64,000 nt of DNA, taken from the NCBI GenBank assembly GCA_019925105.1, contig JAHGAU010000004.1:1736001-1800000 (forward strand), given 5' to 3'. The position numbers were made by a program, and so were the translations under genes. Shown here in pieces: positions 9,243 to 21,153 of this stretch; position 1 is the stretch's first letter; every line of letters begins with the position of its first letter. Below the pieces are notes generated by a model, which worked only from the letters and a program-made list of their open reading frames with translations, was not told the origin of the DNA and did no database searches. Source of the DNA: Niebla homalea (taxonomy: Eukaryota > Ascomycota > Lecanoromycetes > Lecanorales > Ramalinaceae).

Positions 9243-12200
9243 ATGACTCTTCAATCTTTTACGGAAGGCGTGAGTGCCTCCTCAGACAGTCTTAATGGCG
9301 CAAACACGACCATCAACGGAGTAAGCAGCGACAGCCCCCATTTCAATGATAGCAGGAATGGGACAAGCATTGGCCACACCTACACCAATGGAAGCCACCA
9401 GGGAACAATCAATGGCAGTCCGTGTATAGACGGCACCCCTCATTGTAGCTCCAACGCAGACAATACTCCCCACCGTTCTCCCATTGCCATCGTTGGCATA
9501 AGATGTAAGTTTGCCGGAGATGCTATGAACGCATCCAAATTCTAGAATCTCTGTGTTTCTGGAAAGGACAGCTGGTCTCCTATTCCTAGTCACCGCTTCA
9601 ATGCCGAAGCACTGTACCACCCGGACGGACTCAAGACAGGCAGGGTTAGTTCTCAATTCTGATTGCCGCCATTCTCGCAATGGTGGGAACCTCTACTAAT
9701 CAGTGTACTTTCAAGCATCATGTCCCAGGCGGGCATTTTCTGCAGGAAGATATCGGTTTACTCGATGCGCTCTTGATGTACCCGGAAAGCTGTGGCTGAC
9801 GAGGTATAGGTGATGGATCCCCAACTGAGACTCTTAATGGAATCTGCCTATGAGGCGATTGAGAATGGTGAGTAGGAAGCTATAAGCCACATCATAAGCC
9901 TGGTAATGCTCATGCTAATAGCCGGAATACCTGTGGAGAACTTGTCTGGGTTTAGAACATCTGTTTTTTCGGGAACTTTTGCCAGAGACTACTTCGACAC
10001 GATCGTTATAGATTCCGAGCTCCTGCCCGCTTCCTTTATCACCGGCAATGGTGTTGCCATGTACTCCAACCGCATCTCTCACTTCTTCAACCTTCAAGGA
10101 GCAAGTATGACGATCGATACCGGCTGCTTAACGAGCATGGTAGCTCTATATCAAGCTGTACAGAATTTGCAACTTGGAGAGTCCGATATTTCAATCACAG
10201 GCTCCGCATGTGCTCTTTTGAATCCAGATATGTTCATTATTATGTCTTCACAAAAGTAGACATTCTGTCCGCATAATTTGAAGGAGATGTTGCTGATGGT
10301 CTACCAGTGTTCTTAGCCCCGAAGGTGGATGCTTTGATTGTGATAATCGAGCAAGCGGTTAAGGACGAGGAGAAGGAGTCGCGACGCTCATTCTTAAACG
10401 TCTCGATAATGCAATGCGAGACGGGGATCACGTCCACGCGGTCATTCGAGAGTCGGCGCTCAATCAGGACGGGAAGACCACAACCATATCCTCTCCATCC
10501 ATGGCAGCACAGCAAAAGCTGATAGAAGAATGCTATCAGCGTGCAGGAATGGACCCCGGCGAAACAGGATACGTGGAGGCGCATATGACTGGTACAGACA
10601 CTGGAGATCCCACAGAAGCCCAAGCACTTGCCCAGACGTTCGGCAAAAGCAGACCTGCAAACGATCCAGTCATTGTAGGCTCCTATAAGCCCAACATTCG
10701 GCACACCGAGCCCGTCAGTGGTCTCGCAGCTATTGTCAAGGCTACGTACGTGCTTCGAACTGGTCTCATTCCACCAAACACGAATTACGAAAAGACGAAT
10801 CCAACGATCCCAATGGAGAAGTGGAATCTGAAGGTGAGATTGTTCTGAGATTTGCTAACCTTTGACTTACGTAACATATAGCTTGCCACGGCCCTCGCGC
10901 CATTCCCTCCAGGTCGACCGCTGGGAGCACCAATAAATAACTTTGGCTACGGAGGGACGAATGCCCACGTGATTCTAGAGGGCGCTCCCCAGGCTGCAAG
11001 ATCATTGAATGGCCACACAGCTAACATCGATGGCGCAGGCCAAAATGACGATGCCAGTCGCGTCTACGTACTCAGCTCCAAAGACAAGACAGTCACTCAA
11101 GAGTGCGGCAAGCGACTCGCTAGCTATACTCAGAAGTCCGTCGAGTGCCACAGCGGGCCGTTGGTTGCTGATCTGGCTTACACTTTGGCTGAGCGGAGGT
11201 CTCGACTCCCCTGGGCTGTAGCGATCAGGGCGAGGAGTTTACCTGAACTAGCTGACCGACTGAGCGAGCCTAAACTTCAGCCTACACGTGCCATGAGGAG
11301 CGCGCCCCGAATTGCGTTCATTTTCAACAGACAGGGAGCGCAATAACACGCGATAGGCCGGGAGCTTATAACCGCCTATCCCTCTTATGAATTGGGGATT
11401 TAGCGAGCAGATTCGTTGCTGACCGAGTACGGCGCTGACTGGTCATTGTTCTGTACGTTGTTCCTGTTTGTATCTTCGAAAAACTCCTATCTGACCATCC
11501 TTAGAGGAACTTATGCGTGATGCTGAGTCTACACGCGTCCATAGCACTAAATTAAGCCAGCCGATAAGCGTCGCCCTCCAGCTCTGTCTTTTCGATTTGC
11601 TCCATTTGTGGGGGATCACTCCTGCGGCCGTCACTAGCCATTCGAGCGGAGAAATCGCTGCCGCTTATGCTGTCGGAGCGCTTTCCTTTAAAGAAGCACT
11701 TGGTATGGCATTCTACCGCTGTGAGATAGCTCTCAAGTATCAAGAGATCTCTCCTACTCCAGGAGGAATGCTTCCAGCTGGACTCAGTGCGGACAAAGCG
11801 GAGAAGTACATCGAACAAATAACTGGAGATCGTGTTATAGTCGCCTGCATCAACAGCCCGGACAGTGTCACTCTTTCAGGAGATCTGACCGCACTTGACA
11901 GGTTAACGTCTCGACTCGAGGAGGACGACGTCTTCGCACGAAGGTTGAAAGTACCCCTGGCGTACCATTCCCACCACATGATGAGCATGGCGCAAGAATA
12001 CACCAAAATCTTGGAATCAATTCCTCCTGACAAACGAAGCTGGTCCGGTATCACTCTTGCCTCTCCAGTGACCGGTGGCATTGTCATATCCCCTAAGCTC
12101 TTAGGTCCCCACCACTGGGTCCGCAACCTGACAAGCCCCGTCCTTTTCTTACGGGCGCTGGAGAGCATGTACTACAGCCCAACAGCTCTAGACGAAGCAA

Positions 12201-14920
12201 GCCGCTCTTCGCGTCAAGGGGCCAATGTCGATATGTTTATCGAGATAGGAGCACATAGCACACTTGAGGGCCCTATCAACCAGATTCTGAAAGGAAGAGA
12301 CATTGCCTATACGTCATGTCTGAAGAGATCGACAGACGCTGTAGACACGATGCAAGATGTCGTGTGTGAGCTCTTCGTCCGAGGCTGCACTCCGTCACTC
12401 GAGGCTGTGAACTCGCCTCTCGGCCAAGCTCAGCACAATTATGTGCATGATCTTCCGTCCTACGCCTGGAATCACACCAAACGCTATTGGAACGAGTCTA
12501 GGGTCTATAAAGATCATCGTCACAGACAGAATCCGCCCCATCAGCTTCTCGGGACGCGGCTCTCCGGCTCGAATCAACAAACACCTACCTGGCGAAACTT
12601 TCTACGAGCCAATGATATCTCCTGGTTGACGGACCACCAGCTTGACTCCACAGTCATCCTGCCGGGAGCTGGCTACGTTGCCATGGTCATCGAGGCCATA
12701 CGCCTTCTGACGGATGCATCTGAGAAGACCATATATGGGTGGATACCTAACCACTCGTCAGGAATCGAAACGCAATTCTCTCTCCGCCTTTATAGCGAAA
12801 AGGAGCTTGATCAACAGGGCTGGTACGAGTTGAGCCTCTACTCTATCAGTGCAGATGACGCTTGGATTCAGCACTATAAAAGCTATATATTAGCTGAGAG
12901 AGCTTAGGCGGCTTTATTAACAGTCAATTCCGAAGAACTGGTCTCTCGCTTAAAGTCCAATCGCTTAATTGGCTCTGATATGCAGGAATGGAAGGTCGAT
13001 CCAGAGTCCATTTTCGCAGAAATGCGTCGGATGAATATTTATTACGGGCCAGCCTTCCAGAACCTCGTCAAAATCCGTTCAGCTGGATACCGTAAAGAGA
13101 CAACGTTGAACATTTCGACTGCAGCTTAAGACGACGGTTTACCTTTTATACTATATCCTACCACCTTGGACAGCATCTTTCAGGCTTTCTATATTTATAT
13201 TCCCGAAGAAATTAAGCGGGATACTACCGTGGTTGCCCGGTTAATCCGCAGCATATTTATACTTAAAGATCTTAAGAAACGCCCTGGTAAGAGGCTACGC
13301 GCTTTCACAGAACTCTCGAAAAAGCAAGGACGCGGCGCTACGTCTTATACTATCGTTGTCAACGGAACTGACGAGGATTCTTCCCGCACTCTCGCGTTCC
13401 TCATCGAGGATTTCTACTTCCAGGGCATGGCTCGAGCTAAAGGAGATGGATCCGACGCAAACAAAACTCGACTATACGCGAAGACTCAGTGGGAGCCAGA
13501 TGTTCTGCATGACGTCCCATAAAGCCTTAAGGACAGCTGGAGCATCAATCTGGATGACGCGGAAGTGGATTTTATGAAGGCATGGCTTCGGGTGAGCTAT
13601 CTTTTCATCTACGATACAGTCGCCGAGCTTCAAGGTCAAAGTTAAAGTGATTAAACATGGTACCATAAGCTGTTTTTCAAATCAGTCTGCGAGCTTGGCA
13701 AGACGGGTAAGCTTGCTACCGGTAGCCAGGGTTGGTCGAAGACTAGGAGAGGAATCAAGCAAAGGCTTATTAATGATCTGGCTGCCCAGAATGTTGCAGG
13801 CCGTCTGACCTGCTGGGTCGGCCCTGAGCTTGCGAACATCCTTCGTGGCGGAGTGACACCGCTTAAGCTCATGATGGAGGGTAACCTCTTAAGCGAATAC
13901 TATCAGGAATCGCCCCCACTCAAGGATCGTTCTTATAAGCATTTAAGACAGCTGGCAGAATAATACGGCGTGAAAGAACCGGGTGCCAAAGTGCTTGAAA
14001 TTGGGGCTGGGACAGGGGGAGCCACCCTGGTCGTCCTTGAAGGGCTCGGCGCCAGAGCTGAGGACGGTTACTATGACTTTACTAACGTATCTTCAGGATT
14101 TTTAAGGCAGCACGATTAAAGTTCGCAATCTGGGAAGGCATAATAAATTTCAAGAAATTCAATATCGAAAACGATCCGGTGAACCAATCACTAATCCCAG
14201 GTAGCTACGACCTGATCGTCGCATCGATGGTCTTACACGCTACTCAGAGTCTATCGCGGACAATGGCAAACGTACGGAAGCTGCTAAAGCCAGGAGGCAA
14301 GCTTTTCCTGCTTGAAAACACCCGGGACCGAGTGGATATACACATGATATTCGGCGCGCTTCCAGGATGGTAGCTAAGTGAAGAGCCAAATCGCAAAATG
14401 AGTCCGAACGCGCCACTTGGAAGCTGGAACGAGGTCCTGAAAGCCACCGGCTTTGCGGGCATCGACTTCGAAATTGGCGACTGCCAGGGCCCAGGACTTC
14501 AATCTCAAAGCATTATCGTGTCTACTGCGCAGTTACAACCCAACCATCCAGTAGCCGTTTCCATCGTTTATACTCAAGACCTTCCTCCACAGACGTGGAT
14601 GGATCAAGTGATAAAGTCACTCCGATCCGAGATCAACGCTAATGTTCTGATTGAGAGCTTCGAAAGCGTCCAACCACCGGGTTTACATCCTTATCGCAGA
14701 ATTGACCACCGCCTTCCTTCATGAAATTAAGGGCAAATCGTTTGAAAAGCTCCAAAACCCTGTATGCAAGAGCCAAGGTATCTCGTGGCTCAGCTGCAGC
14801 AGCGCAGTTAACGTTAAGGGCCTATTATATGCTTAAGCACAAGGTCTCATAAGGACTCTGAATCAAGAAGATATCAATAGGCGATGCGTCCTGCTTGACT
14901 TCGAAATAGACGCCGACCTT
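9243..14920 (+). pseudogene. Highly reducing polyketide synthase, N-terminal part (KS-AT-DH-MT)
   Basis: The ATG at 9243 leads through a Ser/Asn-rich leader into PIAIVGIRCKFAGDA (ketosynthase). KS active-site Cys is present in MTIDTGCLTSM, and its two histidines in VEAHMTGTDTGDP and NIRHTEPVSGLA. Introns are clear at 9868-9921, 10256-10307, 10834-10881 and about 11453-11504. The acyltransferase shows SHSSGEIAAAYA (usually GHSxG). The dehydratase shows the DHQLDSTVILPGAGY hot-dog motif and, near 13155, a YPTTLDS site whose usual first residue is His. A C-methyltransferase SAM motif, [12 protein letters not shown], lies near 13995. Stops break the frame at TAG 9543 (Trp expected), TAA 10360, TAA 11344 (Trp expected), TAG 14371 (after a Trp codon) and others. 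A DH segment near 12740 is shortened. Coding ends abruptly at 14920, where an LTR begins. It made a reduced, methylated polyketide in the intact ancestor. Confidence 0.9.
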
Positions 14921-15105
14921 TGGAGGGTGTAGTTTAGCTACTAGCTAATTTACCGGACATGCGGAATAGCCACTTATCGGCTAAGCGGCTCTTTAAGGGC
15001 CGTGCGGGGGAGCTTAAAGATTTATATAAGTTAGCTTACTTAAATCTTTAAATTCTTTATTTTATTTTTAAGGATTTATTTGGATAACGGCTTTTATTAA
15101 AATTA
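14921..15105. repeat. LTR, left piece (interrupted)
   Basis: Starting with TGGAGGGTG directly after PKS codons, this piece matches 19305-19490 along its length (CGGAATAGCCACTTATCGGC, GGATTTATTTGGATAACGG). Differences are almost all C/T or G/A, with this copy keeping more C and G. Similarity stops near 15105, where the nested element starts. The family is probably Copia-like, which is not proven here. Confidence 0.65.
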
Positions 15106-18100
15106 CTTTTTATATATCTTTTTTATTAAAAACTTATTATTTTTTTTATTAACTCCATACTTAATAAATTACTTAACGTATTTATTATTATATTTATTTA
15201 TTTTAATTCTATTATTACCGTTTACTTTACCCGATCGGCTTTACGTAATAAAGTTATCCCGGGGCCTTTATTATTAAAGGGATTAATTAAGGTATCTTCC
15301 GCGGTTAAAAAAGTAATAAATTATATTTTATATAATTAATTTAAGAAGTTTATTAATAATAAATTTACGTTTAAGTTTACGTTACGATCTTATTCTTATT
15401 ACGTTTATATTATAAGTTTACGGCCATTAATTAAGTTTATTATTTTAATTTTAATAATAATAATAATAAAAATAATATATAAAAGATTAAGGTTTATTAT
15501 ATATAAAAGCCCGTTATTTAATAACCCAATTAACTTAAGGTTTTACCCTTATAAGTTCCGTAAACGGAAAAGTAATTATATATATTAGCCGGATATATTT
15601 TATTTATTTATATACCTTCTTAATAATCTTAACCGTTTTTCCCTTAATATAAATAACCTTAAATTAAAATACGGAATATAACGTTAAAATTAAAGGCTTT
15701 ATAGGGTTTATACCGTAATAAATATAAAGTATTTTTTAAAAATATCTTATTAAATACGTTTCTTTATAAGTATTATAATATTTATATTAAATTTCCTTTA
15801 ATTAAAAGGTTTTAATTTACCGTTATATAAAAAGGGGATTTAAATTATTTAACCCTTAAAAAGATTACGATAAAATATCACTCTTTTAAAATTAAACCTT
15901 AAAATAAGAAGAATACGTTTAAGAAGAAATACCGGTTATTATTTATCGGTATTAAAATTTACTTTATAGTTCTTTATTATTTTAATCCGGAGAAATAGTT
16001 TAAAATATATAAAACCTTTATAACGTATTAAGCTTATCTTTTTAAGCTACTAATTTTATATATTTTTAATTTTGTAATTTAATATTATTATATTTTTATT
16101 AATTATATAATAATTTATAATTAAAATAAATCGGAAAACTAAATAATTTATAATATAAATAAGATTTATAGCGTCTTAAAACCCCGCTTTAATATAATAG
16201 CCTTTTTAACTTTATAGCCGGCCGTTATAATAACGTTAAGACATAAAAATAAAAAGGATTAAGTTTACCGTAATTAAAATGAAAATAAATATATAATATC
16301 CGATTTTAAGTATTAATATAATTATACATATTATAATTATAAGGATTTTTATAAAACCCAAAATTATACTTAATAAAGTAATTTTAATACGTTATTATTT
16401 AAGTAACCTTATAATAAATAATTAACCGATTCCGTAATTATCCCTTTATTTTTAATAAATATTAATAAAGGCTTACTTTATTATATAGTAAATATAAGTA
16501 ATAATTAAGTAAATAAAGAAGTCTTACTCAAAGCTAAAAAGTAGGATTTTTAATTATATTTTTACCCGGACCGTAACTACCGTTTACTAATAAGGTAATT
16601 AAGCCGTTTTAAAGTAAAATTAAGTTATTACGGCCTTAATAAATCCGTAATTTATTTACTTTACCCGTTAATTATAAAAAACCTTATTATATTAAATAAC
16701 GATATCTATAAATAGTTAATTAAGAACCGTTTTATTACCTATACGTACGTCTTTAATAAACTATATATATACTCTTTATTAGCTTTAACTTTTAAGTATA
16801 ATAATAAATAACGTTATATTTACGATTTCTTATATTTCCGCGGGGAATCTATTAATAACGGAATTTACGTCCTTTATAGGGCCTTTAAATATACGTTTAT
16901 CAATAAAGCGATTAATATAATAATTATATAGGGCCCGGGCTTTATATTTATTAAAAAAGACTTATTTAATATTTTTATTATTATATCCCGGTAATTATAA
17001 ATAACCGGTAATTATTCGGATTTACTTAGAATAATATTTATTATGTTAAGTATTTCTTTCTTTTTAAATTAAAAACAGTATTATTTTTATTTAATTTTAT
17101 AGTAAAAAGCTTATATTAAATACTTATTATTAAGTTTAATTTTAATATTATATTTTATTATTTAAACGATTTCCTTAACATATTTCCGTTAAGGATTAAT
17201 TTTAAGGTTTTTAATTAAATTTTTAACCGTTTATATAATAAATTTAAGTTATTTATAAACCTTAAGAAAAACCTTATAAGTATTATATTTAACTTTTTAA
17301 GTATTAAGATAAATACCATAATAATAAAGGTACGTTTACCGTAAAATAAGCTATAATGAATAATTTAAGGTATTAAAAATACCTTTAAGAACTACTTAAT
17401 TAAATATATTATATTTAAGTCCTTAATAAGTTTTTTAAACTTTATAATTAAAATAATATTATTAAAATAGCCTTTTTTTTATAAACTATATAACGAACTT
17501 ATAAAGGCTAATCGTTAATAAATTTATATAAATAATAAGATCCGTAAGGACCTTTCTTAATAATAAAGGCTATTAAGTAACTATAACGGCCTATACTTAA
17601 AACGGCTCTTAATAACCCGGTTATAATATTATTTTTATACCGATATATTATTTACTTATAATATAAATAGTTATTTACTTAAAGATATTAAGAACGTACC
17701 TACCCCGGAATTCATTTTTATTTATAAATTATTTTTTTAATTAAAAAAGGCTTATATAAATATCCTTAAGATAACGGCCGTACTTAAAACTTTATAGCGG
17801 TAACGTACTATATTAATAAGGAACTTAACAATAATTTACTTAAATAATACGGAGGTCGTTTACGGTATTAAGATCTTAACCGTATAAAACCAGGTTATAA
17901 ATATTATCCGTTAATTAACCTTTATTTTACTCTTAAATAATATTAAGTATATTATGGAATAAATCTTTATTAAAGATAATTAAATAATTAATTAAATTTT
18001 AAGATTTAAATAAGAAAAAATTATTAATAGTTTATTTTAATTTCTTTACTTACGTATATTACGATTATACCGGACTATAAATATATTAAAAATAAGTAAA

Positions 18101-19118
18101 ACGTAAGTTAAATTAATTTATAAGTAATATAACATTTACGTTTTAACCTCATATTAAATATAAGGTTATTATATGATATAAGGAATAACTTTTTCTTTAA
18201 ATAATATATTATATACGGGGTTTACCCGGTTATTTTTACTTTATTTTTCGTATTTATTAAATAATATATATATTTTATTAATATTAAAAATTGTTTTATA
18301 AAATTATTAAAAGCTATTTTACCGCCGTTAAATTAATATATATTAATTAAAATATCGGAAACCTTAAAGTTTTTTAATATCCGGTACTTTAACGTTTTAT
18401 ATATAACGTAAAGAAACTATAAAGTAAATATATATAAAGGGAATAACTTCTTATTATTAACGATATCCTTATTAAGTTTATATATAGTTTTAATATTATT
18501 ATTAAATTTAACTTTATTATACGGGCTATTTTTTACTTTATTTATATAGGGTTTTTACGGGTAAAGGAGTTTATTTATAATAAAGTTAACCTTAAATTAG
18601 ACTTTAAAAAATATTATATAACTTAATTATATATAAAGTTTAAGGATAATTATATAAAGCTTTATATTTTAACGTTAAAAATAAATATTTTCCGGGAAAA
18701 AATTACCTTTAAAATTATAATAATTTCCGGTAAAGTTTATTCTATATATTTTTAAAGGATTTATATTTTTAAATAATAACTTTATTATAAGTTTTCTTTT
18801 TATTTTTTATTTTAAAATTATTTATATAAAACTTTATTATTAATATATTATATAAACGGTTTTTATAATATAATATCCGCGGTAATTATTCCGGTTTTCT
18901 TTCCGGTAAAATATAATTACGGATATATAAAAAGTTAAGTTAAGTATTAAATTTATTAAAAAATTTAATAAATAAAAATCAAACGTATATTAACTTTATA
19001 TCGATTTAATTAATAATATTATCCTTTTAATATTATAACGTTATTAACTTACTTAAGGTTAAATAAGTTAACCGATACTTATTTAAATCGTTTTTTTAAA
19101 ACTTATATTTTAACTTTA
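15106..19118 (+). mobile_element. DIRS-like tyrosine-recombinase retrotransposon, RIP-mutated
   Basis: This 4-kb AT-rich block has no intact ORF, but reading through the stops gives a consistent plus-strand order. First comes a reverse transcriptase with motif A as FIKKDLFNIF (Asp codon 16959-16961), a downstream FLFNF block and motif C as YLNDFL (17159-17173, from YLDDFL by G-to-A). Next is a region like the RT-RNase H connection of DIRS elements (VRLP.NKL, then SLISFLNF, IRKDL, LSNYNGL, about 17320-17620). Last is a tyrosine recombinase: GFLRVKEF with its catalytic Arg at 18558-18560, DFKKYYIT near 18600, a GHSFR-like box near 18890 and a KSNVY.LYID segment near 18990 that matches the usual KSDAYQLYI region carrying the nucleophilic Tyr. 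RT plus tyrosine recombinase defines DIRS-like elements. The block splits an LTR. Ends are approximate, and I found no clear terminal repeats. Confidence 0.65.
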
Positions 19119-19304
19119 AAGATTCTTAACCTTAACTTTACCCCGTAACCGGACTATAACGGAAGATGTTTTAACGGTAAAGTACCTTGGGACCTTAATA
19201 GTAAAATCCTTATAATTTAAGTCTTAAGATAAGTTAATTAAAAATTTTATAAATATTAAAAATATTACGTATCTATATATATACGTAATAAGGATTAAAT
19301 AAAT
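19119..19304. repeat. LTR, 3' piece, RIP-mutated
   Basis: This piece matches 19556-19744 throughout (CTTTACCCCGT..CCGG.C.ATAACGG) with C-to-T and G-to-A differences, and stops exactly where the next LTR copy begins (19305). It is best read as the far part of the LTR whose start is at 14921, cut in two by the DIRS-like block. Confidence 0.55.
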
Positions 19305-19764
19305 TAAAAGGTATAATTTAACTATTAATTAATTTAATAGATATACGGAATAACCACTTATCGGTTAAGTGGTTCTTTAAGGGCTATATAAGGGAGCTTA
19401 AAGATTTATATAATTTAATTTATTTAAATCCTTAAGTTTTTTATTTTATCCTTAAGGATTTATTTAAATAACGGCTTTTATTAAAATTATTTACTTATTT
19501 ACTCCTTTTATATATATAGCTTTATATAGATAGCCTTAGGTTCTTAGCTTATAACGGGGGTTTTTCAGCCCTGGCTTTACCCCGTGGCCGGGCCATAACG
19601 GGGGGTATTTCGACGGCGAAGTGCCCTAAGACCTCGACGGCGAGGTCCCTATAGCTTAGGTCCTGAGACAGGCCAATCAAAAACACTATAAACACCAAAA
19701 ACACCACGTATCCACATATACACGTAGCAGGGATCGAGCAAATTAGACGACAACTAAAATTCCT
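19305..19764. repeat. LTR, second copy, half RIP-mutated
   Basis: It begins TAAAAGGTA, the mutated form of TGGAGGGTG, and runs to about 19764, just before PKS coding resumes. Its first half is strongly AT-shifted. Its second half (about 19540 to 19764) keeps a normal base composition. Bases CCTT occur both just before the left LTR (14917-14920) and at the right boundary near 19765, which would fit a short target duplication. The reading frame of the PKS is continuous across that joint. Confidence 0.55.
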
Positions 19765-20926
19765 TACGTTATCCATGTCCTGCAACAAAGCTTTGATTGA
19801 CATGGCCAATGTCGAACGCGAGTATGCGGTCAAAGACTCAGCGCTGCACGTCCCCCCTTTCTACCAGGACGCCGCCCAAGACAGGGCATGCGGTGAGAGC
19901 GAAGTCGTTTCCGCTCCCCAGATTCAACCTTTCTGGCAATCCGACCGAGAACTGGTGTGGGAGACCGGGCAGTCCGGAATGTTGGATGATTTGCACTTCT
20001 CGGAACAGATCATACACAAAGACAGTCTTCCGCAAGGTATGGTCGAGATCGAGGCAAAAGGCGTCGGTCTCAATTTCCGGGACGTTATGATTGCTTTGAA
20101 CCAACTTGATGAGACGCTGGTCGGACACGACGGCAGCGGCATTGTCAAGCGCCTCGGTCCAGACACAGAGTTAAGTGGGCTGAGAACTGGGGACAGGGTG
20201 TGTGGAATCGTTAAAGGCCGCTTTGCTAGCGTGAGTCAAGCTTTCTCGACGATTCTCGCCAGGATACCGGATGAGATGTCCTAGGGGGAAGCGGCATCGT
20301 TGCCCATCGCCTACGGGACAGCATATATTATATTGATCGACATTGGCAGACTGGAGAAAGGCGAAGAGGTATTAATCCATACTGCTATTGGCGATGTCGG
20401 GCAGGCAGCTGTGATGATCGCGCAGTATTAGGCGCGGAGGTCTTCGTAATTTATAGCACAGAAGCCAAGCGCGAGTTTCTAATGCGAAGATATCATATCG
20501 ATTCAAAGTATATCTTTTCGAGCCGGGATACGTCTTTCACTACGGCTCTTATGGCCAAGACCGGTGGAAATGGCGTTGACGTAGTACTCAATTCGCTAAC
20601 AGGGCCTATGCTCAAGGCAACGTGGGATAGCATTGCTCGTTTCGGCCGATTCTTGGAAATCGGCAAGATAGACCTTGAGGCCGGAAGACGCTTGAACCTG
20701 TCCCCTTTTACGCGCTCTGCCTCTTACGCTAGTTTCGACATCCTGCAGTATTCCGAGTATAAGGGTAGGGTGGTGCAGCATGCGTTGGCTGACATCGTTC
20801 GTCTGCGTCAACAAGGAGTCATCAAGCCTGCTGATATTATCACTTCGTACCCAATATCGAACATGGAGGGGGCCGTGCGACAGATGCAAGGAGGATCACA
20901 CATGGGGAAGCTTGTACTTGTGCCAG
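19765..20926 (+). pseudogene. Highly reducing PKS, enoylreductase part
   Basis: The frame from MSCNKALIDMANVEREYAV continues the synthase begun at 9243 and holds a complete enoylreductase (MDR family) domain: VEIEAKGVGLNFRDVMIALN, SGIVKRLGPDTEL, LPIAYGTAY, a nucleotide-binding stretch IGDVGQAAVMIAQY (usually GGVGQ, changed by G-to-A), NGVDVVLNSL, FGRFLEIGKIDL and GGSHMGKLVLVP at the end. Stops occur at TAG 20282 (Trp expected) and near 20428. It is interrupted at 20926 by the Copia LTR. The domain would have reduced the enoyl double bond with NADPH. Confidence 0.9.
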
Positions 20927-21153
20927 TGTCAGCCTAGGTGTAGGCATGGTGGTAGCGTTGCGGGCATGGAGTATCACTGAGCCGTTATATAAGCGGTGCC
21001 AAGACACTCTTATAATACGTATATATCTTATTATTTAACCGTATATCCCAGATTAACTAAATATATCCTATAGTTTTCTTTTATAAATTTATCTTTATAA
21101 ATTATACTTAATTTATATTACCTTATTATATTTATACGTTTATACGTATAATA
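20927..21153 (+). repeat. Copia 5' LTR
   Basis: It starts TGTCAGCC and ends TATAATA, where the partner LTR has TATGACA. Aligned without gaps to 26693-26919, the first 80 positions differ almost only by C/T and G/A changes, with this copy keeping more C and G. Confidence 0.85.

Noticed and set aside
19549..19833. Minus-strand open frame of 94 codons
   Set aside because: It covers the unmutated half of an LTR and the start of the PKS enoylreductase piece, so it is chimeric by position and not a gene.
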